A stretch of DNA of 13,132 bases from Komagataeibacter kakiaceti JCM 25156 (GTDB lineage: Bacteria > Pseudomonadota > Alphaproteobacteria > Acetobacterales > Acetobacteraceae), in contig NZ_BAIO01000028.1 of the NCBI RefSeq assembly GCF_000613305.1, forward strand, positions 1 through 13,132. The letters run 5' to 3'. A program made the position numbers and the translations under genes. The notes under the pieces are model-generated. The model did not search any database, had not been told where the DNA came from, and saw only the letters and a program-made list of their open reading frames with translations. The first letter of the stretch is position 1. Each line of letters begins with the position of its first letter. Below, one piece after another: positions 1-5,840 of the stretch.

Positions 1-1
1 C

Positions 2-250
2 GTGGACGCCGTGCTGGCCGCCATGGCCGCGAAAAACCCGGAAAAGCTGAACTGGCGCACGTCCATCGTTGACCTGATGAAGCTGCTGGGGCTGGACAGT
101 TCCCTGACCGCGCGCAAGGAACTGGCATCCGAACTGCACTACACCGGGGATACGAACGATTCCGCGTCCATGAACATCTGGCTGCACGCGCAGGTGATGC
201 AGAAACTGGCGCAGAACGGCGGCAGGGTTTCCCCCGACCTGCTGAAATAA
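2..250 (+). CDS. DUF3597 domain protein, C-terminal part (5' end outside window)
   Basis: The 82 visible residues read like the conserved C-terminal half of DUF3597 proteins: an LNWRTSIVDLMKLLGLD block, then ARKELASELHYTGD, then a DSASMNIWLHAQVMQKLAQNGG block ending just before the TAA. The reading frame is open to the window edge. The GTG at position 2 is only the first in-frame start codon available, so the true start, and any Gly/Ala-rich N-terminal part typical of the family, lies upstream. The family has no established biochemical function; the fold is small and helical. A good hairpin terminator follows 24 nt after the stop, so this gene ends its transcription unit. Family assignment is from recognised sequence and the function is unknown. 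Confidence 0.85.
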   Translation: MDAVLAAMAAKNPEKLNWRTSIVDLMKLLGLDSSLTARKELASELHYTGDTNDSASMNIWLHAQVMQKLAQNGGRVSPDLLK

Positions 251-273
251 TACGGGACGGGACGCTTACCTGG

Positions 274-326
274 CGGGCGGACAGGCGGGGGCCAGCGGGC
301 ACGACACGCCTGCCCGCCCGTTTTCC
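274..326 (+). terminator. Rho-independent terminator after the DUF3597 gene
   Basis: A 14-bp stem with one mismatch (274-287 pairing with 307-320) encloses a 19-nt loop and is followed directly by TTTT at 321-324. It lies between the stop at 250 and the transporter start at 389, so it separates the two transcription units. The loop is long for a classical terminator, but the GC-rich stem and T-run are clear. Confidence 0.7.
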
Positions 327-388
327 GTATTGGCCCCGCCAGAACCGACACGACACCCGCGACACGCGGCATGATGGAGGGATACGCG

Positions 389-1449
389 ATGGAGACCGTG
401 CCCGATTTCCCCTTGGCCGACAGCACCTCCCTGTTGTCGGACATGCCATCGGCCGCATCCGTTTCCAACGGGCTGGTATGGGCCATCGCCTGCCAGGCGG
501 GCCATCGCCCCGTCCGCCTGGATGACGGGCAGATCGTGCATGCGCTGGAAGGCGGCTCCCCCCCCATTCCGGACTCATGGGTGTGGCTGCACTACGATAT
601 TGTCCATACGGCCAGCCGCGCCCACATTCAGGCCATACCCTGCCTGCCCGAAGAGGTGCGGCTTGCGCTGGGCAGCACCGATCGCGGCACCAATGTGGAA
701 GCGGAAGGCGACATCGTGTACGGCGCGCTGCCGGGTTTTGACGATGCGATGTCGGAGGATGACAAGAACCTCTCGGCCTGGCGTTTCGCGGTGCTGCCTG
801 ACCTGCTGATCACCACGCGCCGCCAGCCGGTTCCGGCACTCGGGATGGTCTATCGGGCGCTGCAGCGCGCCGATTCCTTCGATTCCCCCGCCGAAGTGGT
901 TGATTATACCTGCTGGAATTCGCCGATACCGTGCGGCGCAACATCGCCATGCTCGACGACAAGCTCGACCGGGCGGAGGATCTGCTGCTGACGCTGGACC
1001 AGCATACGGATTTCGGGCGCATAAGCGGGCTGATCGGGCGCGTGCGCCGCCGTTCGACCGAATTGCGGCGCGTCATCTCGCCCGTGGACCGTATTTTCCA
1101 TAACGAGGATCTGGAGCTGCCCGAATGGGCGGAAGACGACATACGCGACCGCTCCCAGCGCCAGATTCACGCGGCCCTTGACGATCTTCTGGCCTTACAG
1201 GACCGCGCGCGCTCCCTGCAGGACGAACTGGCGTCGGGTCAGGCGGAAGAAACCAACCGCCGCCTTTACACCGTGTCCATCGTGACCACGCTCATGCTGC
1301 CCGCCACCTTTGTCACCGGGTTTTTCGGCATGAACACCGGCGGCATGTTCCTGGCCACGGGCGCTCTGGGCACGGTGGAGGCGGGTGGCATCTGCTTCAT
1401 ATTCATGATGATTACGTGGCTGCTGCTCAAGATCATGAAGCTGCTGTAA
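389..1449 (+). pseudogene. zntB: ZntB/CorA-family divalent metal (zinc) transporter, interrupted by a single-base frameshift
   Basis: Two overlapping frames together encode one CorA-superfamily protein of about 353 residues, slightly longer than E. coli ZntB (327). The N-terminal part is the cytoplasmic domain. The second part holds the long helix (RRNIAMLDDKLDRAEDLL...) and the membrane region, with TLMLPATFVTGFFGMNTGG carrying the GMN selectivity motif at about 314-316 and a second hydrophobic helix near the C-terminus. The frame is lost near 900-912: the first frame reads ...AEVVDYT then nonsense, while the next frame reads LLEFADTVRRN. Adding one base restores continuity. ATG 389 is preferred over ATG 371 because GGAGGG (376-381) sits 7 nt upstream of it. 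The protein would sit in the inner membrane as a pentamer moving Zn2+ or other divalent ions. There is no slippery heptamer, so this is a mutation or an assembly error rather than programmed frameshifting. Confidence 0.85.
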
Positions 1450-1496
1450 GCTGCTATTCATGTGGTATATGAAAATTTCGGGGAGTGTATCATCCC

Positions 1497-1615
1497 CTTC
1501 TTTTTCTGAAGAAAAAGAAGCAAAAAGACTTTTATTATTTTTTCATTATCTCCATTTCAGCACATGATGCTTAAACAGACAGAAGTTTTTTGGTTCTTTT
1601 TTTACAAAAAAGAAC
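1497..1615. repeat. AT-rich imperfect palindromic element with a hairpin at each end
   Basis: The left end (1497-1520) folds into a 10-bp stem with a TGAA loop; the right end (1593-1615) folds into a perfect 10-bp stem with a 3-nt TAC loop. The left arm (1497-1532) also resembles the reverse complement of the right arm (1581-1615) in about 29 of 36 aligned positions, so the whole 119 bp is a larger imperfect inverted repeat. It is strikingly AT-rich against its GC-rich surroundings and ends 47 nt before the chosen endonuclease start. It could be a dispersed intergenic palindrome (REP or MITE-like), a terminator for the transporter, or both. An open frame from 1564 runs through it, but that stretch codes for low-complexity Phe/Lys residues and is taken as non-coding. 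Confidence 0.6.
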
Positions 1616-1662
1616 ATAAACCCTATCGCGAATTCATCAGTCCCGACAGGATGGGAATACAT

Positions 1663-2472
1663 ATGACCGATACGACCGACCTCCCCCGGATCATTTCGAT
1701 CACATCGCGGGACAGGGTGGACAGGCGGCTTTTTCCGGATGGTTTTTTCGATCTTTACGAAGTGCTCAGTTACCGGAACGCGGCGCAGATTCTGGCCGCG
1801 TCCTGCCCGGATGAATTCCGTGAACTGACGGAAACATTAATGAGATTCCGGATCGCCCCGGACGACATCATAGCAGGGGGCGGCAACAAGTCCCGCATCG
1901 CCAGGGGGGTGGAAGACCTGTTCCATCCGCTCGGCTGGCGCGAAACCCGTGTGACGGCTGACCTGCTGATCAATCGCATCACCTATACCGACCCATCCAA
2001 ACGCGGCAGGGCAGCCCCCCGCCAGATCGAACATTATAAGATTGATGCCTTTGTTGATGGCCACAAGATTGATTTTGTCAAAAACCGCGTGGCCTTTGAC
2101 ATGGAATGGAATTCCAAGGACCAGACCTTTGACCGCGACCTGTACGCGCTACGCAGCTTTTATGATTGCAACATCATCGCGGCGGGTGTCCTGCTGACCC
2201 GCAGCGCCGAACTGGTGCCCGCCTTCAACGAACTCCAGAGCCGCTCCCCCACGGAAATGAGCAAGGGGAAATTCGGCGCATCCACCACATGGATGGGCAA
2301 GCTGACCTATCGCATCGAAGCCGGACGGGGCGGGGGCTGCCCCATTCTGGCCCTCGGTTTCAGGCCCGCCCTGATCGACGCCTTCGCGGCATGGAAAGAC
2401 GCCCATCCGGTCATTCGCAACACCCCCGCCCTGGACGTGACCGAAACGGAAGATGACGAGACGGAAAGCTAG
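1663..2472 (+). CDS. BglII/BstYI-family type II restriction endonuclease
   Basis: The 269-residue product carries the BglII/BstYI signature: a GWRETRV segment, then YKIDAFVDGHKIDFVKNRVAFDMEWNS at the active site, and a C-terminal GRGGGCPILALGFRP strand-turn. Aligned on BstYI as I recall it, the catalytic positions are D137, D146 and E148; BstYI has Asp-x8-Glu-x-Gln there, so this protein has the D...D-x-E variant. BglII cuts AGATCT and BstYI cuts RGATCY, so a GATC-centred site is the natural guess but is not proven. ATG 1663 is chosen because upstream in-frame codons lie in or near the palindromic repeat and AGGATGGGA precedes it; ATG 1651 is possible. It converges on the adenine methyltransferase gene, sharing 4 nt, so the two form a restriction-modification pair. 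No controller (C) protein gene is visible. Confidence 0.85.
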   Translation: MTDTTDLPRIISITSRDRVDRRLFPDGFFDLYEVLSYRNAAQILAASCPDEFRELTETLMRFRIAPDDIIAGGGNKSRIARGVEDLFHPLGWRETRVTADLLINRITYTDPSKRGRAAPRQIEHYKIDAFVDGHKIDFVKNRVAFDMEWNSKDQTFDRDLYALRSFYDCNIIAAGVLLTRSAELVPAFNELQSRSPTEMSKGKFGASTTWMGKLTYRIEAGRGGGCPILALGFRPALIDAFAAWKDAHPVIRNTPALDVTETEDDETES

Positions 2473-3152
2473 TCGGCACCCACGGGCGGCTTGGCCGCGT
2501 TACTGTCGGCCCCACGCTCGTTCGTGCTGTTATGCTTGTACGTCTCCCACGTAGGGGCGTAATTCTCGGCCTGATTGCCCCATACGGACCAGCCCTGACG
2601 TGGGCCACGGGCAAACATTTCCAGATACGGCCCCGGTGAGCAGGCTTCGATCAGGTCATACTGTTCATCGGGCTTGCGGCTGTGTTCCCGCTTGCGGGTC
2701 GCCAGATAGTTGACCTGGGTGCGGCCGGGCGCAAGCGTGCGGGCGTTTTTGCCCCGGACCCCGAACAGCAGGATTTCCGTGACATTGCGGAAGTAGAAGC
2801 CCACGCCCCGGCCATCGGAACCGCCATCCTTGCGGATTTTATGCCAGATGATGTTGGATTTGTACGTAAAGCCCCATTCCGACATCACCCGCAGGCCATC
2901 GGGCAGGAGCGCGTTGGGCACCCACAGGTACAGATGCGCGGTTTCCGCCGCCGCCTGCGCCACGGGCAGGGCGCAGATGTCATCCAGCGTCATGGTTTCA
3001 TACCGGGTGAGGCGACGGTGCTCGGGCGCGACCTTTCCGGTCCGGTTCGTGAACTGCCAGGGCGGATCGGCCAGAATGGTCCGGGCCTTGCCCATGCCGA
3101 CATCCGCCAGGAATTCCTGCCCGATATCCTGTGCTGCGCGGGTTCTGGGCAT
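2469..3152 (-). CDS. MT-A70 family DNA N6-adenine methyltransferase (cognate of the BglII/BstYI-type nuclease)
   Basis: The protein has the MT-A70/beta-class layout: catalytic DPPW at residues 29-32 within TILADPPWQFTNRTGK, then the RRLTRYETMTLDDICALPV block, LYLWVPNALLPDGLRVMSEWGF, and a C-terminal EMFARGPRQGWSVWGNQ that forms part of the AdoMet pocket. MT-A70 proteins transfer methyl from AdoMet to adenine N6; bacterial ones act on DNA. Facing the endonuclease tail to tail, it most likely protects the host GATC-type sites. The start is uncertain: ATG 3152 gives 227 residues, but Met20 (ATG at 3095-3093) begins just before the conserved domain and would give 208. No strong ribosome-binding site is seen before either. 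Sequence specificity cannot be read from the sequence. Confidence 0.85.
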   Translation of the reverse strand: MPRTRAAQDIGQEFLADVGMGKARTILADPPWQFTNRTGKVAPEHRRLTRYETMTLDDICALPVAQAAAETAHLYLWVPNALLPDGLRVMSEWGFTYKSNIIWHKIRKDGGSDGRGVGFYFRNVTEILLFGVRGKNARTLAPGRTQVNYLATRKREHSRKPDEQYDLIEACSPGPYLEMFARGPRQGWSVWGNQAENYAPTWETYKHNSTNERGADSNAAKPPVGAD

Positions 3153-3344
3153 GGGGCACCGTTCGTATTCTGTTCACAACCAATCGCAAGGACAGCAACC
3201 GCCATCACGCCCTGTGATGGATACCGCCTGCGGGACTCAGGGGCAAATCATTTGAAGGCCCGGCCGGGAAGAATAGCTGTTCCCGCTGGCCCGTCCCCGC
3301 ATGGGAAAGCGCCGTGATGTTCAGGGTTGGGCAGGCATCATGCC

Positions 3345-3376
3345 CGAAAAACAAAAACAGCGCCGAAGGGCTGTTT
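3345..3376 (-). terminator. Rho-independent terminator downstream of the tRNA-like remnant
   Basis: Read on the minus strand, a 7-bp stem (AAACAGC / GCTGTTT) with a central UUCG tetraloop is followed by TTGTTTTT. It lies about 25 nt downstream of the CCA-like end of the tRNA remnant, the position expected for the terminator of a tRNA gene transcribed leftward. It therefore supports this flank as the ancestral downstream side of a tRNA locus. Confidence 0.65.
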
Positions 3377-3399
3377 GAAACCGCTGATTTACCTGAAAT

Positions 3400-3427
3400 C
3401 TGGAACAGCCGATGGGATTCGAACCCA
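3400..3427 (-). repeat. tRNA-Gly-like 3' end remnant; putative attachment-site copy (left)
   Basis: On the minus strand this reads as a T-arm and acceptor 3' end: TGGGTTCGAATCCCATCG then GCTGTTCCA, with the U73-CCA ending typical of tRNA-Gly. The 18 bp at 3410-3427 are identical to 10561-10578 inside the intact tRNA-Gly(GCC) gene, and 25 of 28 bp match across 3400-3427 versus 10551-10578, in the same orientation. Upstream on the minus strand (to about 3480) no D-arm or matching 5' acceptor strand (ACAGCCG) is present, so it is not a whole tRNA. A 3'-end duplicate at the far side of a gene block is what tRNA-targeting integrases leave behind. Confidence 0.55.
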
Positions 3428-3629
3428 TGCCCCTGGCAAGAGCCAACAGGCCCTCTGACCATCTTTCCCCGGTTTCGATTCTGGATATAAAATACAGGAT
3501 TATCAGGTGGGTATTTCCATCATCTTCTCTGGCCTTCACCCAGCTTTTCTCCCTCCCGCTTACCTGATGCCTGTATTCCACGGGACGGAATCTGGTCCTG
3601 CATATATCCCGGTCATTATGGAAGCGAGC

Positions 3630-4168
3630 ATGAGAGCGCCATTTCTGTTTGTGGATATCGAGGCATCCTCCCTTTCCAACAGGAGTTATCCCATTGAAAT
3701 CGGATGGGTCGATGAAAATGGAAAGGGCGAGGCCCATCTCATCCTGCCTCCCTCACACTGGACCGACTGGTCAGAGGAGGCCGAACGCTGCATGGCATTT
3801 CGTACGGCACTCTCGTGCGGGAGGGTCTAGCTGCTGACATCGTGGTGGAACGGTTTCTTGTCGTGGCGTCCAACCGGCGGCTTGTCAGCGATGCACCGGA
3901 ATTTGACAAGCGGTGGCTCGAACGCCTGTGCCGCCAAGCCGGCAAAAAGGCACCCCCTGTTCTGCCTGTAGAAACAGCCTGGGCGGAGGCGATGGAAAAG
4001 ACATTGAATGCCTTCACCTCCCCGCAGGAAAAGGCCGACCATGCGTTTTCCTGTCTGGCCAGGGCCAAGCAACGGGCGATGACGAACAGTCCCGTCCTCC
4101 ATCGCGCGATGGCGGACGCACGCCACCTTTGGGCGGTATGGAGCGCCTTATCTTCCCCTGATTTCTGA
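3630..4168 (+). pseudogene. DEDDh 3'-5' exonuclease (RNase H fold), interrupted by a single-base frameshift
   Basis: Two frames joined near 3787 give a 179-residue exonuclease-like protein. Motif Exo I is FLFVDIEASSLS (Asp and Glu of the metal site). After the break the second frame reads LHGISYGTLVREGL, the usual HGIs segment. Exo II is SDAPEFDKRWLERL (Asp), and Exo III is HRAMADARHL, with the DEDDh histidine and last Asp. The family removes nucleotides from 3' ends of DNA or RNA in a two-metal reaction. ATG 3630 is chosen because GGAAG lies 5 nt upstream; ATG 3618 is also in frame. In the published reading GAACGC TGC replaces an expected CGN-CTG, so one base, probably a C, is missing. It lies inside the tRNA-bounded segment, upstream of the three-gene operon on the same strand, but a 374-nt gap with an opposing small gene argues against cotranscription. 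Confidence 0.7.
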
Positions 4169-4391
4169 TTACGGCCTCGTACATGAAGTTATTGCCGTAC
4201 CGGCAAAACAGGTTCTGGCGGCCACGCCCATCATAAACAAATATTGATAAGCCTTTGTAGATACTGGTGGTTGTGGTGGTGTATCCAGCAGGCTCATTAC
4301 CGGACCTGAAGCAACCGGGGATTGTGGCCAATTGGCGGCCTCGTTCATCATGGACATGGCGTCCTTTCTGAATGGCGCTTGCGAGTGTCAT
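4014..4391 (-). CDS. Small unknown protein with two I-x-K-G...D-x-R-G-R-Q repeats
   Basis: ATG 4391 on the minus strand follows a strong ribosome-binding site, GGAGGGG, with a 7-nt spacer. The first 60 residues contain two copies of one motif: IQKGRHVHDERGRQ (7-20) and IYKGLSIFVYDGRGRQ (44-59), separated by TIPG and GYTTTTTS. I associate this pattern with short uncharacterised alphaproteobacterial proteins of about 60-80 residues. The frame then continues to 4014 and overlaps the end of the convergent exonuclease gene; residues after about 75 look like a shadow of that gene. The C-terminus may therefore be frameshifted or fused by rearrangement. No function can be assigned. A competing frame at 4357-4169 has a weaker start and no recognisable motif. 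Confidence 0.45.
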   Translation of the reverse strand: MTLASAIQKGRHVHDERGRQLATIPGCFRSGNEPAGYTTTTTSIYKGLSIFVYDGRGRQNLFCRYGNNFMYEAVIRNQGKIRRSIPPKGGVRPPSRDGGRDCSSSPVAWPWPDRKTHGRPFPAGR

Positions 4392-4398
4392 GAAATAT

Positions 4399-4405
4399 CC
4401 CCTCC
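4399..4405 (-). promoter_or_regulatory. Strong Shine-Dalgarno for the small minus-strand gene
   Basis: GGAGGGG on the minus strand lies 7 nt before ATG 4391. It is the best ribosome-binding site in the central segment and is the main reason for accepting that start. Its first two bases overlap the stem of the hairpin at 4404-4423. Confidence 0.6.
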
Positions 4406-4455
4406 GTCTGACGGTCCAGACGGATAATGGCCGCCTCCGTCCGGGTCGGGCGGAG
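4404..4455. promoter_or_regulatory. Two adjacent inverted repeats between divergent genes
   Basis: The first is a perfect 7-bp stem (CCGTCTG / CAGACGG, 4404-4410 and 4417-4423) with a 6-nt loop. The second is a 9-bp stem with one G-U wobble (4435-4443 and 4447-4455) and a GGT loop. They sit in the 151-nt gap between the start of the small minus-strand gene and the start of the three-gene operon. They could be operators or leader-RNA hairpins; neither has a T-run, so they are not simple terminators. No promoter hexamers could be assigned with confidence in this gap. Confidence 0.4.
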
Positions 4456-4542
4456 CAGTCGGGAGAGGGATATGCGTTTCGGAAAGGTGGGCATTTTGAT
4501 CAGGTTGGCTTGTTTGCTTGCCGGAAGCGCCGAGGACACCCC

Positions 4543-5840
4543 ATGAAGTGGGGCCTGCTGGGACCAGAACAGCTTGCAGGGGCGCGTAGAACGCGGACCC
4601 TCGATTTGGGGGCGGCGGTCCGGACATTCAACGAACTTGCCGTGCCGGGGCTTGGAGGGGTCTGGTTTGCCAAACAAATCTTTCTGGCAACGCTCGGCGT
4701 CCATCTCGCGGACCGGTTGCGCGCCACCAGGCCCGACGTCAGGCCGATCAAGATTGCCAACACCATCGAGGCGCTTGCATGTCTGTGTGCATTTAAAAAC
4801 AATAAATGGGCGGCAGACGCCCGTTTGCGCGGCCTTCAGAAACTACCCCGTGACGGTAAGCTCACTTTTTCACGTCTGGGCCTGTCACGTTTCTATGTCA
4901 CGCAGCCAATGCGCATGGCGACGGGCGAGGCGCTTGCCGCGCTTGGCTTTGTCGCGCCAGGCAGCCAGCGCTTCAACAGCTTCCAATGCGCAAAAGCCGG
5001 TCTGGATTTGATTGATGCCGCGACCCGTTGCTTCAAGCCTCATAACGGGACGGTGGAAGGCTATCTCTACAAATGTGCCATGGCACGTGATGAGCCATTG
5101 CCGCAACACCCCCGCTCCGGGCGGCGCTCTCGCCTCTCGACCCGTTGCCTTCCGGCGCGCGGGACATCATTCGAGGCCAGCTTTGCAAGGACGCGGGCCA
5201 GGACTGGAAGGCGGCCCGCAGGGAAAATGCCCTCATGTGGGTCGGATCGCTTGACGCGGGTCACACGGCCACCTGGAACCACAGGCCGAATGAAATCGAA
5301 GTCAGTCACTGGGACGATCTCCGTCTGGGCGCGCTATTTTTTCGTGCGCGGGATGCCGCCATCGACACGCTGAATATCATCGAGGCCCATATGGCCTTCC
5401 TGGCCAAATCACTCATGACGCCTGATGCGCTGGGCAGATCACCCACCGTTCAGAAATCGCTTGAAATCCTGCGCGCGGCGGCACGGAGATTTCTTGATGA
5501 AAGAAAGGATCCGACCGAGGGGCACATGGCGACGGAATTCTGCCACCAATGTAACGCTCGGGATCCGGCTGTCATCATTCGCGCCCTTGTTCAGCGCGAC
5601 AATCGGGTATTACGCCTTGGCGGGGATGATGTTGTGCCCGGGCCGGCCTTCTCCGAACAGCCTCAGACCGAACTTTACGATAAACAGGAAGAGGATGAGG
5701 CACCAGGCGCCGGAAAGGTGGGGCGCGTACCGGTTCCCGATGGAATCTCCAGCCGCATTCATAACCTTTATCTTCTCAATCTGGATCTTGACGGACAACT
5801 CGGGAAGTTTCTGAATCCGGCGGCGGGAGAAGCGCCATGA
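4543..5840 (+). CDS. Unrecognised 432-aa protein, first gene of the helicase/Tdp1-like operon (frame interrupted by one missing base)
   Basis: I do not recognise the family. The start is taken as ATG 4543 because GAGGA (4532-4536) precedes it by 6 nt and coherent sequence begins there (MKWGLLGPEQLAGARRTRTL); the open frame upstream to 4372 is Arg/Gly-rich and non-protein-like. The frame is good to about 5105, then coherent sequence resumes one frame back (PLRAALSPLDPLPSGARDII). The switch lies at a C5 run (5109-5113); six Cs would give one continuous protein. Visible traits: a mostly helical, soluble chain, no signal peptide or membrane segment, a C334-x2-C337 pair (FCHQC), and an acidic KQEEDE patch near the C-terminus. 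Its stop overlaps the next gene's start (ATGA), so it is translationally coupled to the Tdp1-like enzyme and probably acts with it. Possible roles are target recognition or structural adaptor, by inference only. Confidence 0.7.

Larger units (their letters stand above)
3153..3629. other. 477-nt non-coding stretch with terminator and tRNA-like remnant
   Basis: No convincing protein gene is seen here. Short frames on both strands are shadows of the methyltransferase or translate the tRNA-like segment, giving the tell-tale GFESH/GSNPIG peptides of T-arm sequence. The stretch holds a minus-strand terminator (3345-3376) and the tRNA-Gly-like remnant (3400-3427, with weaker similarity beyond). There is also an AT-rich patch near 3484-3496 (TATAAAAT on +) that could be a -10 region, but no good -35 hexamer was found. 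Confidence 0.5.

Noticed and set aside
890..935. Programmed ribosomal frameshift in the zntB-like gene
   Set aside because: No slippery heptamer or downstream stem is seen at the switch point, and the family is not known to use frameshifting.
1564..1662. Longer endonuclease start at ATG 1564
   Set aside because: The added residues (FWFFFYKKEHK) come from the palindromic repeat and do not belong to the BglII/BstYI family.
2682..3317. Plus-strand 211-codon frame opposite the methyltransferase
   Set aside because: The minus strand has the DPPW motif and a full MT-A70 domain; this frame has no recognisable pattern.
3321..3737. Minus-strand frames across the tRNA-like segment
   Set aside because: The peptides GMGSNPIG and GFESH are translations of T-arm sequence, a common artefact near tRNA genes.
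4169..4357. 62-codon minus-strand frame
   Set aside because: It overlaps the frame from ATG 4391, which has a stronger ribosome-binding site and a repeated motif; only one can be real and the latter is better supported.
4372..4542. N-terminal extension of operon gene 1 to ATG 4372
   Set aside because: The extra residues are Arg/Gly-rich and cross both hairpins, and ATG 4543 has a proper ribosome-binding site, so the longer start is unlikely.
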